Source: Pseudomonas sp. M30-35
GTDB lineage: Bacteria > Pseudomonadota > Gammaproteobacteria > Pseudomonadales > Pseudomonadaceae
Assembly: GCF_002163625.1 (NCBI RefSeq)
Contig: NZ_CP020892.1
Location: forward strand, 1 to 64,000
Length of the DNA stretch: 64,000 nt
Reading direction: 5' to 3'
The first letter of the stretch is position 1; every line of letters begins with the position of its first letter. The position numbers were made by a program, and so were the translations under genes. Positions 26,999 to 37,504 of the stretch are shown here, in pieces. The notes under the pieces are model-generated. The model did not search any database and was not told where the DNA came from. It saw only the letters and a list, made by a program, of their open reading frames with translations.

Positions 26999-29053
26999 TC
27001 AGCTCAGGACCGAGATGTCCGCAACACCGAGGAACAAACCCCGTAGCTTAGCCAGCAAGGCGTAGCGGTTGGCGCGCACATTGGCGTCTTCAGCGTTGAC
27101 CAGTACGGTCTCGAAGAAGCTGTCTACCGGTGTGCGCAGCGTCGCCAGCTTGGCCAGTGCTTCGTTGTACATGCGCGCTTGCGCCAACGGCTGTACTGCC
27201 TGCTCTGCCTGCTGAATTGCAGCGTTGAGGGCGAACTCGCTTGGGCTGTCGAAGTAATGCGCGGCAATGCTCTTGGCAATGTTGCCTTCAGCTTTGCTGA
27301 GCAAGTTCGAAACGCGCTTATTGGCCGCAGCCAGCGCTTCAGCTTCAGGCAGTTTGCGGAACGCTTGTACCGCTTGCACACGCTGATCAAAGTCGAGTGG
27401 CGAGACCGGGGTTACCGCGCGAACAGCCTGGTAAACCGCAACGTCAACACCTTGGTCCTCATAGCGCGCGCGCAGGCGGTCAAAGATGAACTCCTGCACT
27501 TGTGCGGTGAGGCCAGCCGTCTTGATTTTGTTACCGAACTGCTTGATCGCGAATTCAACGGCGTCTGTCACATCCAGCTCAAGCTCTTTCTCGATCAGGA
27601 TACGCAGCACGCCCAGCGCAGCACGACGCAGTGCGTAGGGATCTTTGCTGCCGGTTGGCAGCATGCCGATACCAAAGATACCGACCAGCGTATCGAGCTT
27701 GTCAGCCAGCGCTACGGCTGCACCGGTCAGCGTGCTTGGCAGTTCAGCGCCAGCGCCGCGCGGCATGTATTGTTCGTTCAATGCCAGTGCAACGTCTTGC
27801 GCTTCACCGTCATGCTTGGCGTAGTAGTAGCCAGCGATGCCCTGCATTTCAGGGAACTCGCCGACCATTTCACTGGCCAGATCACATTTCGACAGCAAGC
27901 CAGCGCGGCCTGCACGCTTGGAGTCACCGCCAATCTTCTCGGCGATGTAAGCCGCCAGCGCCGACACACGCTGGGCTTTGTCGTAGACCGAGCCCAACTG
28001 CGCCTGGAACACCACGTTAGCCAGACGCTGGTTGAAGGTTTCGAGCTTCTGCTTTTTGTCTTGCTTGAAGAAGAACTCGGCATCAGTCAGGCGCGGACGT
28101 ACAACCTTCTCGTTACCCGAGATGATTTGCGCAGGGTCTTTGCTTTCAACGTTAGCCACGGTGATAAAGCGTGGCAGCAACTTGCCTTCAGCATCGAGCA
28201 GGCAGAAGTACTTCTGATTGTCCTGCATGGTGGTGATCAGGGCTTCTTGCGGCACGTCGAGGAAGCGCTCCTCAAACGAGCACACCAGCGGCACAGGCCA
28301 CTCAACCAGCGCACTGACTTCATCAAGCAGCGCTGGAGGCACGATCGCCGTGCCGTTTTGCTCGGCAGCCAGTTGCTCAACGCGCTTGCTGATTTGCTCA
28401 CGGCGCTCAGCAAAGTCTGCAATTACATAGGCTTTGCGCAGGTCTTCGGCATAGTTAGCGGGTGCGCTGATGGCAACTTCAGTGTTGTGATGGAAGCGAT
28501 GGCCACGGGATACCCGACCGGCAGTTTGCGCCAGAATCTCGCAATCAAGCACGGTGTCGCCAAACAGCATCACCAGCCATTGGCTTGGACGTACAAACTC
28601 GGTACGTCGTGCACCCCAGCGCATGCGCTTGGGAATTGGCAGGTCGTTGAGCGAGGTTTCGACAATCTCGGGCAAGAGTTGCGCAGCTTGTTTACCGGCA
28701 ATGGTCTGGCTGAAACGCAGCTTTGGACCGCTGGCGTCGATCTCGGACAGGTCAACGCAGCACTTGTTGGCGAAGCCCAGCGCGGCTTGAGTCGGATTAC
28801 CCTCGGCGTCGAACGCCGCTTTAACTGGCGGGCCGTCAAGGTTCATCACGCGATCAGGCTGCTCGGTGTCGAGCTGCTCAACCAGCACCGCCAAACGGCG
28901 TGGCGCGGCGTAGTAACGGGCTTTGGCGTAATTCAGGCCAGCCGCTTTCAGGCCTTTTTCAACTCCGGACAAAAATGACTCGCCTAAAGTTTTCAGGGCT
29001 TTTGGCGGCAACTCTTCAGTGCCAAGTTCTACCAGAAAGTCTTGTGCACTCAT
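26999..29053 (-). CDS. glyS: Glycine--tRNA ligase beta subunit
   Basis: The 684-residue beta subunit of the bacterial tetrameric (alpha2beta2) glycyl-tRNA synthetase. It begins [20 protein letters not shown], the family signature, contains the HD-like central region and ends in the DALR anticodon-binding domain. The start codon overlaps the glyQ stop by 4 bases (ATGA), which indicates coupled translation. Length and order match other pseudomonads. Confidence 0.97.
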   Translation of the reverse strand: MSAQDFLVELGTEELPPKALKTLGESFLSGVEKGLKAAGLNYAKARYYAAPRRLAVLVEQLDTEQPDRVMNLDGPPVKAAFDAEGNPTQAALGFANKCCVDLSEIDASGPKLRFSQTIAGKQAAQLLPEIVETSLNDLPIPKRMRWGARRTEFVRPSQWLVMLFGDTVLDCEILAQTAGRVSRGHRFHHNTEVAISAPANYAEDLRKAYVIADFAERREQISKRVEQLAAEQNGTAIVPPALLDEVSALVEWPVPLVCSFEERFLDVPQEALITTMQDNQKYFCLLDAEGKLLPRFITVANVESKDPAQIISGNEKVVRPRLTDAEFFFKQDKKQKLETFNQRLANVVFQAQLGSVYDKAQRVSALAAYIAEKIGGDSKRAGRAGLLSKCDLASEMVGEFPEMQGIAGYYYAKHDGEAQDVALALNEQYMPRGAGAELPSTLTGAAVALADKLDTLVGIFGIGMLPTGSKDPYALRRAALGVLRILIEKELELDVTDAVEFAIKQFGNKIKTAGLTAQVQEFIFDRLRARYEDQGVDVAVYQAVRAVTPVSPLDFDQRVQAVQAFRKLPEAEALAAANKRVSNLLSKAEGNIAKSIAAHYFDSPSEFALNAAIQQAEQAVQPLAQARMYNEALAKLATLRTPVDSFFETVLVNAEDANVRANRYALLAKLRGLFLGVADISVLS

Positions 29054-29997
29054 TCTGCAGCCTCCAGCTTAGCCAGTACTTCATCACGCAATTCAGGGGT
29101 GGCGAGCGGGAAGCCGAGCTTGGCCCGAGCTTGCAGGTAGCTTTGGGCAACGGCGCGAGCCAGTGTACGTACACGCAGAATGTATTGCTGGCGCGCAGTT
29201 ACCGAGATCGCCCGGCGCGCATCCAGCAAGTTGAAGGTGTGCGAAGCCTTGAGCACCATTTCATAGGTCGGCAGCGGCAACTCAAGCTCGATCAAACGGT
29301 TGGCTTCGGACTCATAGAAGTCAAACAGCTCAAACAGTTTCTCAACGTTGGCGTGCTCGAAGTTGTAGGTCGATTGCTCGACTTCGTTCTGGTGGAAGAC
29401 ATCGCCATAGGTGACTTTGCCGAACGGGCCATCAGCCCACACCAGGTCATACACCGAGTCTACGCCCTGAATGTACATGGCCAGACGCTCAAGACCGTAG
29501 GTGATCTCGCCTGTGACCGGGTAGCACTCAATGCCACCGACTTGCTGGAAGTAGGTGAATTGGGTGACTTCCATGCCGTTGAGCCAGATTTCCCAGCCCA
29601 GACCCCAGGCGCCGAGTGTTGGCGATTCCCAGTTGTCTTCAACGAAACGAATATCGTGCACCAGCGGGTCGATACCGATGGCTTGCAGCGAACCCAGATA
29701 CAACTCCTGGAAGTTTTCCGGGTTAGGTTTCAAGACCACCTGAAACTGGTAGTAATGCTGCAGACGGTTGGGGTTCTCACCATAACGGCCATCAGCCGGG
29801 CGACGGCTTGGCTGTACGTAGGCGGCGTTCCAGGTCTCAGGACCAATCGAACGCAAGAATGTAGCGGTGTGGAAAGTGCCAGCACCGACTTCCATATCGT
29901 ATGGCTGCAACACAACGCAGCCCTGCTCAGCCCAGTATTTCTGCAGGGCGAGAATCAAATCTTGGAAGGTGCGCACGGCAGGCGTAGTCTGGCTCAC
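29050..29997 (-). CDS. glyQ: Glycine--tRNA ligase alpha subunit
   Basis: The 315-residue catalytic alpha subunit. Typical motifs are [37 protein letters not shown] and [20 protein letters not shown]. The open frame runs upstream to 30264, but the family start is the GTG at 29997 (protein [15 protein letters not shown]), preceded by an AGGTGA ribosome site seven bases away. It overlaps glyS by 4 bases and is divergent from tag, with 84 bases between them. Confidence 0.96.
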   Translation of the reverse strand: MSQTTPAVRTFQDLILALQKYWAEQGCVVLQPYDMEVGAGTFHTATFLRSIGPETWNAAYVQPSRRPADGRYGENPNRLQHYYQFQVVLKPNPENFQELYLGSLQAIGIDPLVHDIRFVEDNWESPTLGAWGLGWEIWLNGMEVTQFTYFQQVGGIECYPVTGEITYGLERLAMYIQGVDSVYDLVWADGPFGKVTYGDVFHQNEVEQSTYNFEHANVEKLFELFDFYESEANRLIELELPLPTYEMVLKASHTFNLLDARRAISVTARQQYILRVRTLARAVAQSYLQARAKLGFPLATPELRDEVLAKLEAAE

Positions 29998-30081
29998 GAA
30001 AAATTCACCTGTTTTGGCTGCGACAGAAAGAGCAGGAGTATACCGCAAACCACGTGGCCTAGACCTGCTAGGGATTGTCTT

Positions 30082-30636
30082 ATGACTCGTTGTTTCTGGT
30101 GTTCTGAAGATCCGCTGTACATGGCTTACCACGATGAAGAATGGGGTGTGCCCCTTACTGACCCCGATAAGCTCTTCGAGTTGCTGATGCTTGAGGGTTT
30201 TCAGGCCGGTTTGTCGTGGATCACGGTGCTGAAAAAGCGTGAGCGTTACCGCGAGGTTCTGCATGGCTTTGATGTTAAGCGTCTGGCCAAACTGAGCGAT
30301 GATGAAATCGAAGGATTAATGCAAGATCCTGGCATTGTGCGTAATCGCCTCAAGCTCAAGGCTGTTCGGCAAAATGCCTTGGCGTGGCTAAAGCTTGAGG
30401 ACCCAGCCAAGTACTTGTGGTCGTTTGTTGATGGCAAGCCACTGATCAACCATTTCAGCGAGCGCGCCGAAGTCCCAGCCATCACGCCGCAAGCCGAGGC
30501 CATGAGCAAAGCCCTGAAAAAGGCCGGGTTTAACTTTGTCGGGCCAACCATTTGCTACGCCTTCATGCAGGCCAGCGGCATGGTGATGGACCACACCACA
30601 GACTGCTTTCGTTACCCACAGCTGGTTAAAGCGTGA
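30082..30636 (+). CDS. tag: DNA-3-methyladenine glycosylase I
   Basis: A 184-residue base-excision enzyme that removes 3-methyladenine from DNA. The N-terminal zinc and recognition residues [21 protein letters not shown], and the later motif [22 protein letters not shown], define the Tag family. The ATG at 30082 is the correct start; the open frame extends far upstream antisense to glyQ. It is divergent from glyQ, as in P. aeruginosa. Confidence 0.96.
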   Translation: MTRCFWCSEDPLYMAYHDEEWGVPLTDPDKLFELLMLEGFQAGLSWITVLKKRERYREVLHGFDVKRLAKLSDDEIEGLMQDPGIVRNRLKLKAVRQNALAWLKLEDPAKYLWSFVDGKPLINHFSERAEVPAITPQAEAMSKALKKAGFNFVGPTICYAFMQASGMVMDHTTDCFRYPQLVKA

Positions 30637-30703
30637 GCCGCAAATAAGCGTGCGCGGGCGTAGAACGGTACAATAGGCTTTTTGATCTCGGGGGGAGTGG
30701 CCT

Positions 30704-31591
30704 GTGGAGAAGTTCAAAGGTGCGCTGGTCGTAGGTTTTTTGCGCCTGTTTGCCCTGCTGCCATGGCGCGCAGTGCAAGCAACGGGTGCTGCAATCGGCT
30801 GGTTGATGTACAAGCTGCCTAATGGCTCGCGTGAAGTCGCCAGCACCAATCTGAAGAAGTGCTTCCCGGAGCTTAACGAGGCTGAGCATCAGAAATTACT
30901 TGGCGAAACCTTGCGGGGCATCAGTCAAACCTTGACCGAAAGCGCCTGTGCATGGATCTGGCCAGCGCAAAAGTCGCTTGGTCTGATTCGTGAGGTTGAA
31001 GGTCTTGAGGTGCTTGAACAGGCCCTCGCCTCAGGGAAAGGCGTGGTGGGTATCACCAGCCATTTGGGCAATTGGGAGGTGCTCAATCACTTCTACTGCT
31101 CGCAGTGCAAACCGATCATCTTCTATCGTCCACCGAAGCTCAAAGCGGTGGACGACTTGCTACAGAAGCAACGCGTGCAGATGGGGAATCGGGTAGCTGC
31201 CTCGACCAAGGAAGGCATCCTCAGCGTCATCAAAGAAGTTCGCAAAGGCGGTTCAGTGGGGATTCCAGCAGACCCTGAACCGAGTCTTTCCAGCGGTGTA
31301 TTCGTACCCTTTTTGGGCACCGTGGCACTGACCAGCAAGTTTGTGCCAAGCATGCTTACCGGCGGCAAAGCCGTTGGTGTTTTCCTGCATGCGCTGCGCC
31401 TTGAAGACGGCAGCGGCTATAAAGTCATTCTAGAAGCCGCGCCAGAAGCCATGTACAGCGACGATATCGCGGTTGGCGTTGCCGCCATGAGCGAAGTGAT
31501 TGGTCGTTATGTACGGGCTTATCCAAGCCAGTATATGTGGACCATGAAGCGCTTCAAGAAGCGCCCAGAGGGTGAGGCTAAGTGGTACTGA
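30704..31591 (+). CDS. Lipid A biosynthesis lauroyl acyltransferase (LpxL/HtrB family)
   Basis: A 295-residue inner-membrane acyltransferase that adds a secondary acyl chain to lipid A. It has the family motif GITSHLGNWEVLNH (H-x4-E), IIFYRPPK and the AVGVFLHALRL region, ending with YVRAYPSQYMWTMKRFKKRP. The start is a GTG at 30704 with GGGGGAG about six bases upstream, and a TACAAT element lies near 30669. It corresponds to the PA0011-type enzyme. Acyl and site specificity cannot be read here. Confidence 0.92.
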   Translation: MEKFKGALVVGFLRLFALLPWRAVQATGAAIGWLMYKLPNGSREVASTNLKKCFPELNEAEHQKLLGETLRGISQTLTESACAWIWPAQKSLGLIREVEGLEVLEQALASGKGVVGITSHLGNWEVLNHFYCSQCKPIIFYRPPKLKAVDDLLQKQRVQMGNRVAASTKEGILSVIKEVRKGGSVGIPADPEPSLSSGVFVPFLGTVALTSKFVPSMLTGGKAVGVFLHALRLEDGSGYKVILEAAPEAMYSDDIAVGVAAMSEVIGRYVRAYPSQYMWTMKRFKKRPEGEAKWY

Positions 31592-31662
31592 TGTAGTTAC
31601 GCCTAAGGTCGGTCTTGGCGACTTTAGGCTATCAAGCCATTAATCAGAGGATCGCCAGAGTC

Positions 31663-31926
31663 ATGTCGAACAACCGCCAGCATCCGCGTACCGCGATGAA
31701 GTGCATGATCAAAATCAGTCACCCAGGTTTTGGTGACGTTGTCGCGCAGACTCGAGACCTGTCTGATGGTGGCGTCTATGTGAAGCACGATGACTTGCAC
31801 GTGCTTAAGCTGGGCGATGTAGTCACCGGTCAGGTACAGGGCATGCCGATTGAAGCGCCTGTTTTGCAGATGATGGTGACCCGGGTTGACGCCGAAGGCG
31901 TGGGGCTTTGCTTCGTCACCGAGTGA
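31663..31926 (+). CDS. PilZ domain protein
   Basis: An 87-residue, single-domain PilZ protein. The cyclic-di-GMP binding residues are intact: RQHPR (RxxxR) near the N-terminus and DLSDGGVYV ([D/N]xSxxG). The ATG at 31663 gives the compact domain; an earlier in-frame start would add 16 unlikely residues. It follows the lipid A acyltransferase gene as in P. aeruginosa. It is probably a small c-di-GMP receptor whose partner is unknown. Confidence 0.9.
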   Translation: MSNNRQHPRTAMKCMIKISHPGFGDVVAQTRDLSDGGVYVKHDDLHVLKLGDVVTGQVQGMPIEAPVLQMMVTRVDAEGVGLCFVTE

Positions 31927-32014
31927 CCAATTGTCCGTAAATCGCTTAAAACCTATCTTGTGAGTCAAGTATTCGCTAGAATGCCGCGCGCTGCCTAGGC
32001 GTAGCATTATCGAA

Positions 32015-32047
32015 ATGGGTTCCCTCACCCCATAAAACTTAAAAAGG
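32015..32047 (+). ncRNA. Candidate preQ1-I riboswitch upstream of yhhQ
   Basis: ATGGG (32015-32019) pairs with CCCAT (32029-32033) around the loop TTCCCTCAC, followed by an A-rich tail ending AAAAAGG (32041-32047). This is the layout of the preQ1-I H-type pseudoknot, and it resembles the T. tengcongensis aptamer: a loop-final C at 32028 in the ligand-pairing position and a tail whose AGG can pair with loop CCT. The tail GG is also the ribosome site of yhhQ, 5 bases before its ATG, so ligand binding would hide it. Downstream gene and structure agree well. Not tested. Confidence 0.72.
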
Positions 32048-32052
32048 CTTAC

Positions 32053-32706
32053 ATGCAGACGACTCTGACTTCGATCCGCCGACCTGCGCTGGTGGCGCTG
32101 ATCGCGTTTCACATCTTGATTATCATCGCCAGTAACTACTTGGTGCAGTTGCCGATAACCCTTTTCGGCTGGCACACCACGTGGGGCGCGTTTAGCTTCC
32201 CGTTTATCTTTCTCGCCACCGACCTGACCGTGCGCTTATTGGGCAAAGCCCCGGCGCGCAAAGTGATTGCGCGGGTGATGTTGCCTGCGCTGGTGGCCTC
32301 ATACGTGGTGTCGGTGCTGTTTAAAGACGGCGCGTTCTCGGGCTTCGCTACGCTGCAAGAGTTCAACGTATTCGTTGGCCGTATCGCGCTGGCGAGTTTC
32401 TGCGCTTATGTGCTGGGTCAGTTGCTGGATATTCAGGTGTTTGACCGTATGCGCCGCCTGCGTCAGTGGTGGGTTGCCCCGACTGCCTCGACGGTTCTGG
32501 GTAACTTGCTCGACACCTTTGTGTTCTTCTCTATCGCCTTCTGGCAAAGCAGTGACCCGTTTATGGCTGAGCATTGGGTCGAGATTGCCAGCGTCGACTA
32601 CGCGATCAAACTGGCCGTGAGCTTGGTGCTGTTCGTGCCGCTCTACGGAGTATTACTCGGGGCGATTGCCCGTCTACTCGAAGGGCGTACAGCGCCAGCG
32701 CGCTGA
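32053..32706 (+). CDS. yhhQ: Queuosine precursor transporter (YhhQ/VUT family)
   Basis: A 217-residue inner-membrane protein with about six hydrophobic segments, belonging to the COG1738 family that takes up preQ0/preQ1 for queuosine tRNA modification. Recognisable parts are HILIIIASNYLVQLP, FIFLATDLTVRLLG, GRIALASFCAYVLGQLLDIQVFD and STVLGNLLDTFVFFSIAFW. The candidate preQ1 riboswitch in its leader supports this function. A terminator follows directly, so it is likely monocistronic. Confidence 0.92.
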   Translation: MQTTLTSIRRPALVALIAFHILIIIASNYLVQLPITLFGWHTTWGAFSFPFIFLATDLTVRLLGKAPARKVIARVMLPALVASYVVSVLFKDGAFSGFATLQEFNVFVGRIALASFCAYVLGQLLDIQVFDRMRRLRQWWVAPTASTVLGNLLDTFVFFSIAFWQSSDPFMAEHWVEIASVDYAIKLAVSLVLFVPLYGVLLGAIARLLEGRTAPAR

Positions 32707-32717
32707 GCCAATCAATA

Positions 32718-32756
32718 AAAAGCCCGGCTTGAGTTAATCATCGCCGGGCTTTTTTA
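32718..32756 (+). terminator. Rho-independent terminator after yhhQ
   Basis: AAAAAGCCCGGC pairs with GCCGGGCTTTTTT around a roughly 14-base loop. Runs of A and T on the two sides make it bidirectional between the convergent yhhQ and TPR genes. Confidence 0.88.
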
Positions 32757-32771
32757 TTGGCTAAATATGGG

Positions 32772-33092
32772 TCAAGACGGGCTGTTGAGCTTATCCAGCT
32801 TGCGCAAAAAAACGCTCATTTCCTTCTCCGCTTGCTTGTCTCCATGTGCTTGCGCAGCGGCTATGCCCTGCTCCCATGCTTTGCGTGCGGCGTCTGGCTG
32901 GTCGTTGTTGAGCAGTGCTTTGCCAAGCAACTTCCAGGCGGCGGAATACTTGGGATCAAGCTCAACACAGCGCTGCAAATGCTCAGCCGCCCGCGCGGCA
33001 TTGTCGGCATCGAGATAACCCTTGCCGAGGCCGAAGCGCAGCAATGAGTTATCCACACCCTTGGCGAGCATTTTTTCCAGTGATTCAAGCAT
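32772..33092 (-). CDS. Tetratricopeptide-repeat protein
   Basis: A 106-residue soluble protein made of about two TPR units. The helical pattern RFGLGKGYLDADNAARAAEH, then HLQRCVELDPKYSAAWKLLG and DAARKAWEQGIAAAQ, fits the TPR consensus. It corresponds to the small TPR protein beside trkA in P. aeruginosa. It lies 20 bases downstream of trkA. No enzymatic motif is present; the partner is unknown. Confidence 0.85.
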   Translation of the reverse strand: MLESLEKMLAKGVDNSLLRFGLGKGYLDADNAARAAEHLQRCVELDPKYSAAWKLLGKALLNNDQPDAARKAWEQGIAAAQAHGDKQAEKEMSVFLRKLDKLNSPS

Positions 33093-33112
33093 TAGGCTTC
33101 CCGTCTGGTTCC

Positions 33113-34486
33113 TTAGAAGAAGGTCAAGCCGACCTGAAACAAGCTCTCGGCATCGCGGATGTACTTCTTGTCGACGAGGAACAGAATCACGTGGTCGCCG
33201 CTCTGGATCATGGTGTTGTCGTGGGCGATCAGGACTTCTTCATCGCGAATAACCGCACCGATGGTGGTGCCGGGTGGCAGGTTGATGTTGCCGATCTCGC
33301 GCCCAACCACTTTGCTTGACTTGGCATCGCCGTGGGCAATCATCTCGATTGCCTCGGCAGCACCACGGCGCAGGGAATGCACGCTTTCGATATCGCCACG
33401 GCGTACGTGGGTGAGCAAGGTGCCGATGGTTGCCAGTTGCGGACTGATGGCGATATCAATATCCCCGCCTTGCACCAAATCGACGTAGGCCGGGTTGTTG
33501 ATGATGGTCATCACCTTGCGCGCGCCCATGCGCTTGGCCAAGAGCGACGACATGATGTTGGCTTCGTCGTCGTTGGTCAGTGCGAGGAAGATATCTGCAT
33601 CGTTGATGTTTTCTTCAACCAGCAAATCACGATCCGAGGCGCTGCCCTGCAGCACGATGGTGCTGTCCAAAGTCTCCGAGAGGTAGCGGCAACGCGCTGG
33701 GTTCATCTCGATGATCTTCACTTGGTAGCGGCTTTCGATGGCTTCTGCCAAGCGCTCACCAATATGGCCACCACCGGCAATGACGATCTTTTTGTAGCTG
33801 TCTTCAAGGCGGCGCATCTCGCTCATTACAGCGCGGATGTGTGCTTTGGCGGCGATGAAGAACACCTCATCATCGGCCTCGATCACGGTGTCGCCCTTGG
33901 GCATGATTGGCCGGTTGCGTCGGAAAATCGCGGCAACTCGGGTGTCGACGTTGGGCATGTGCTCGCGCAGTTGGCGCAACTGTTGGCCTACCAGCGGGCC
34001 GCCGTAATAGGCTTTGACCGCGACCAACTGGGCTTTGCCGCCAGCGAAGTCAATAACCTGCAGCGCACCCGGGTATTCGATCAGGCGCTTGATGTAGTTG
34101 GTGACAACTTGCTCGGGGCTGATCAGCACGTCGACTGGAATGGCTTCATTGTCGAACAGACCGCTGCGGGTCAGGTAGGCCGCCTCGCGCACACGAGCGA
34201 TTTTGGTCGGGGTGTGGAACAAGGTGTAGGCGACCTGACAGGCGATCATGTTGATCTCGTCACTGTTGGTCACGGCGACCAGCATGTCAGCATCGTCGGC
34301 ACCCGCTTGGCGCAAGACAGTTGGGAACGAGCCGCGACCTTGTACGGTGCGAATATCCAGACGATCACCGAGATCACGCAAGCGGTCGCCGTCGGTGTCG
34401 ACCACTGTAATGTCATTGGCTTCGCTGGCCAGGTGTTCTGCCAGCGTGCCGCCTACTTGCCCGGCACCAAGAATGATGATTTTCAT
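33113..34486 (-). CDS. trkA: Trk system potassium transporter, NAD-binding subunit TrkA
   Basis: A 457-residue cytoplasmic regulator of the TrkH/TrkG K+ channel. Two RCK units are present, each starting with a Rossmann motif: [20 protein letters not shown] at the start and [18 protein letters not shown] midway. It is 12 bases after rsmB in the fmt-rsmB-trkA series. No channel subunit gene lies nearby. Confidence 0.96.
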   Translation of the reverse strand: MKIIILGAGQVGGTLAEHLASEANDITVVDTDGDRLRDLGDRLDIRTVQGRGSFPTVLRQAGADDADMLVAVTNSDEINMIACQVAYTLFHTPTKIARVREAAYLTRSGLFDNEAIPVDVLISPEQVVTNYIKRLIEYPGALQVIDFAGGKAQLVAVKAYYGGPLVGQQLRQLREHMPNVDTRVAAIFRRNRPIMPKGDTVIEADDEVFFIAAKAHIRAVMSEMRRLEDSYKKIVIAGGGHIGERLAEAIESRYQVKIIEMNPARCRYLSETLDSTIVLQGSASDRDLLVEENINDADIFLALTNDDEANIMSSLLAKRMGARKVMTIINNPAYVDLVQGGDIDIAISPQLATIGTLLTHVRRGDIESVHSLRRGAAEAIEMIAHGDAKSSKVVGREIGNINLPPGTTIGAVIRDEEVLIAHDNTMIQSGDHVILFLVDKKYIRDAESLFQVGLTFF

Positions 34487-34498
34487 CCGATTCCTTCC

Positions 34499-35812
34499 TC
34501 AGCCGCGGGGTGTCGCGGCGATCTTGATCAGCTTGGCATAGTAAAAACCGTCATGCCCATCTTCTTGTGCAAGCAATTGACGGCCATGGGGCTGTGGCAG
34601 GCCAAAAGGCCCGGCAATATCGAGTTCGCGAGCGCCCGGCGTCCGCGCCAGGAAGGCTTCAATCACTTGCGTGTTTTCTGTCGGTAAGGTCGAGCACGTG
34701 GCGTAAAGCATGATGCCGCCAACGGCCAGTGTTGGCCAAAGCGCATCAAGCAACTCGCCCTGTAGCTCTGCCAGCGCTGGAATATCTTCCGGCTGGCGGG
34801 CGATTTTAATATCAGGGTGACGACGGATAACCCCGGTTGCAGAACAAGGTGCGTCGAGCAGGATGCGCTGAAATTGCTGGCCATCCCACCACTTATCCAC
34901 AGCCCGACCGTCGGCGGCAATCAGTTCGGCATCTAACTTTAGGCGCGCCAGGTTTTCGCGTACCCGCACCAGTCGCTTGGGTTCTAGATCAAGCGCGACC
35001 ACACCGGCCAGTTTGGGCTCAGCTTCGAGGATGTGGCAGGTTTTGCCGCCAGGTGCACAGCAGGCATCGAGAACCCGCTGGCCCGGTGCGAGCTCGAGCA
35101 GGTCAGCGGCCAGTTGTGCGGCTTCATCTTGCACGCTCACTCGGCCTTCAGCGAAACCGGGCAGTGTGGTGACGTCGCAAGCCTGGATCAGCCGAATGCC
35201 ATCACGGCTGAACGTGCAGGCAGCGGCTTCTATACCGGCTGTTTGTAGTTCTTGCAGGTAGGAATCGCGGCTGCCATGGCGACGATTGACGCGCAATATC
35301 AACGGCGGATGGGCGTTGTTGGCTGCGCAGATGGCTTCCCAGTGTTCGGGCCAGAATGCTTTCAGCGATTTTTGCAGCCAGCGTGGGTGTGCAGTGCGCA
35401 CCATTGGGTCGTTTTGCATCTCGGCCAGCAGCGGTTCGGCTTCACGCTGGGCGCGGCGCAATACGGCGTTGAGCAGGCCCTTGGCCCACGGCTTTTTCAG
35501 CTTGTCGGCGCAGCCTACGGTTTCACCCAAAGCGGCATGTGCCGGCACACGGGTATAGAGCAGCTGATACAGGCCGACCAGCAGCAGGGCTTCAACATCT
35601 TTGTCGGCTGCCTTGAACGGCTTTTGCAAAAGTTTCTCGGCCAGCGCTGACAGCCGTGGCTGCCAACGCGCGGCGCCAAAGGCCAGCTCTTGGGTGAGGC
35701 CGCGATCACGTGGCTCAACTTTATCCAGTTGCGGCGGCAGGCTGCTGCCCAATGAAGCTTTACCGGACAGCACTGCGCTAAGTGCTTTGGCGGCGGCGAG
35801 ACGTGGGTTCAT
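34499..35812 (-). CDS. rsmB: 16S rRNA (cytosine(967)-C(5))-methyltransferase RsmB
   Basis: A 437-residue methyltransferase with an N-terminal NusB-like RNA-binding domain and a C-terminal SAM-dependent domain: [17 protein letters not shown], the catalytic region [17 protein letters not shown] and [11 protein letters not shown]. The ATG at 35812 ([11 protein letters not shown]) is preferred to a TTG one codon upstream. It forms a TGATG overlap with the fmt stop codon. Confidence 0.96.
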   Translation of the reverse strand: MNPRLAAAKALSAVLSGKASLGSSLPPQLDKVEPRDRGLTQELAFGAARWQPRLSALAEKLLQKPFKAADKDVEALLLVGLYQLLYTRVPAHAALGETVGCADKLKKPWAKGLLNAVLRRAQREAEPLLAEMQNDPMVRTAHPRWLQKSLKAFWPEHWEAICAANNAHPPLILRVNRRHGSRDSYLQELQTAGIEAAACTFSRDGIRLIQACDVTTLPGFAEGRVSVQDEAAQLAADLLELAPGQRVLDACCAPGGKTCHILEAEPKLAGVVALDLEPKRLVRVRENLARLKLDAELIAADGRAVDKWWDGQQFQRILLDAPCSATGVIRRHPDIKIARQPEDIPALAELQGELLDALWPTLAVGGIMLYATCSTLPTENTQVIEAFLARTPGARELDIAGPFGLPQPHGRQLLAQEDGHDGFYYAKLIKIAATPRG

Positions 35813-36753
35813 CAAACCAATACCACGCCGACGGTGAAGTGCTCACGACGGCTGTTGTAGAGGTCGGCGAAATTGAGTGCTTTGCCACCCGGCAACTGCA
35901 GGCGAGTGAGTAACAGTGCACCGCTGCCGCATGCGACGGTCAGGCCGTGTTTGCTCGCGTCGAGAATAACCCCCGGCGCGCCTTCACCGGCGCAACACTC
36001 GGCGCTGAGCACCTTTATTGGCGCCTCATTGAGCGTGCTGTGGCAGATCGGCGTCGGGTTAAATGCGCGAATCAGGCGTTGCAGCTCATCAGCCGGGCGC
36101 GTCCAGTCGATACGTGCCTGTTCTTTGTTGAGCTTGTGCGCGTAGGTTGCCAGGCTGTCATCCTGAATCTCGCCAACCAGCGAACCCGCGGCCAAACCCT
36201 TGACCGCTTCAATGACCGCATCGGGCCCGAGACGAGCTAAGCGATCATGCAGGCTGCCGCCGGTGTCTTCGGCGGTAATGGGTGTGCTGACCTTGAGCAG
36301 CATCGGGCCGGTATCGAGGCCAGCCTCCATCTGCATCACGGTGACGCCGGATTCAGCATCGCCCGCCTCAATCGCCCGCTGGATCGGAGCCGCGCCACGC
36401 CAGCGCGGCAGCAAGGAGGCGTGGCTGTTGATGCAACCCAGACGCGGGGTATCAAGCACTACTTGCGGCAAGATCAAGCCGTAGGCCACCACCACCATCA
36501 AGTCGGCGTTAAGTGCTGCCAGCTGTGCCTGGGCGTCGCTGTCGCGCAGTGTTTGTGGCTGATACACCGGTATTTCATGTTGTAGGGCGAGTTGCTTGAC
36601 CGGGCTCGGCATCAGCTTTTGCCCGCGACCGGATGGCCGATCAGGCTGGGTGTACACCGCGATGATCTTGTGGTCAGTGCCAAGCAGGGCTTTGAGGTGC
36701 TCTGCAGCAAATTCCGGGGTGCCAGCAAAAATGATGCGTAAAGGGTCAGTCAT
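35812..36753 (-). CDS. fmt: Methionyl-tRNA formyltransferase
   Basis: A 313-residue enzyme that formylates initiator Met-tRNA. Typical are [17 protein letters not shown] at the start, [20 protein letters not shown] (formyl-THF site) and the C-terminal OB domain. It forms the conserved def-fmt-rsmB series, but here a hairpin terminator separates it from def. Confidence 0.97.
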   Translation of the reverse strand: MTDPLRIIFAGTPEFAAEHLKALLGTDHKIIAVYTQPDRPSGRGQKLMPSPVKQLALQHEIPVYQPQTLRDSDAQAQLAALNADLMVVVAYGLILPQVVLDTPRLGCINSHASLLPRWRGAAPIQRAIEAGDAESGVTVMQMEAGLDTGPMLLKVSTPITAEDTGGSLHDRLARLGPDAVIEAVKGLAAGSLVGEIQDDSLATYAHKLNKEQARIDWTRPADELQRLIRAFNPTPICHSTLNEAPIKVLSAECCAGEGAPGVILDASKHGLTVACGSGALLLTRLQLPGGKALNFADLYNSRREHFTVGVVLV

Positions 36754-36803
36754 GGGTTCTCGCTAAACTCAGGCGCGGGGGTTAACCGCCCTTACCTGCT
36801 GCA

Positions 36804-36832
36804 AATAAAAAGGCTTGCCGCAGCAAGCCTTT
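36804..36832 (-). terminator. Hairpin terminator after def
   Basis: On the minus strand AAAGGCTTGC and GCAAGCCTTT pair around a short loop and are followed by TTTATTT. It lies directly downstream of def and upstream of fmt, and may reduce read-through between them. Confidence 0.75.
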
Positions 36833-36844
36833 GAAAGTCATCGA

Positions 36845-37351
36845 TCAAGCCTGCTGACGGTGCTGCTTTTCCAGCTTCTTTTTAATCCGGTCACGCTTGA
36901 GCGTAGACAGGTAATCGACAAACAGCTTGCCATTGAGGTGGTCGCACTCGTGCTGAATGCACACGGCGAGCAAACCTTCGGCAATTAGCTCATAGGGTTG
37001 GCCGTCGCGATCGAGCGCTTTGATCTTAACTTTCTGCGGACGGTCAACATTTTCGTAAAAACCGGGAACCGAGAGACAACCTTCCTGATATTGGTCCATT
37101 TCTTCGGTCAGTGACTCGAACTCCGGGTTGATAAAAACCCGTGGTTCGGAGCGATCTTCAGACAGGTCCATAACCACCAAACGCTTATGAACATTGACTT
37201 GCGTGGCAGCAAGACCGATGCCCGGCGCTTCATACATGGTTTCAAACATGTCGTCGATTAGCTGGCGCAAATCGTCATCGACTACGTCCACTGGCTTAGC
37301 AATGGTACGTAAACGTGGATCGGGAAATTCGAGGATGTTTAAAATCGCCAT
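36845..37351 (-). CDS. def: Peptide deformylase
   Basis: A 168-residue metalloenzyme that removes the N-formyl group from nascent proteins. All three family motifs are visible: [17 protein letters not shown] and the metal-binding HECDHLNG. The ATG at 37351 ([16 protein letters not shown]) is the family start, although the frame stays open a further 50 codons. It is divergent from the LysM gene. Confidence 0.97.
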   Translation of the reverse strand: MAILNILEFPDPRLRTIAKPVDVVDDDLRQLIDDMFETMYEAPGIGLAATQVNVHKRLVVMDLSEDRSEPRVFINPEFESLTEEMDQYQEGCLSVPGFYENVDRPQKVKIKALDRDGQPYELIAEGLLAVCIQHECDHLNGKLFVDYLSTLKRDRIKKKLEKQHRQQA

Positions 37352-37504
37352 ATGCGTTGTGTGATGCACTTGTGGAATAAAGTCAAAATCCGCTGCTAAG
37401 ATGTTGCGCAGCATTGAAAAGCGGCTTAACGCCGCATTTCTATTGGGGTTACGTTGCAGCGCTAGGGCGCTCCACAGAAGACACATAATAAAGGGATTCA
37501 CCGC

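Noticed and set aside
27179..28978. 599-codon open frame on the plus strand opposite glyS
   Set aside because: Antisense shadow of glyS with no family resemblance.
33332..34687. 451-codon open frame on the plus strand opposite trkA
   Set aside because: Antisense shadow of trkA and rsmB; the protein has no domain pattern.
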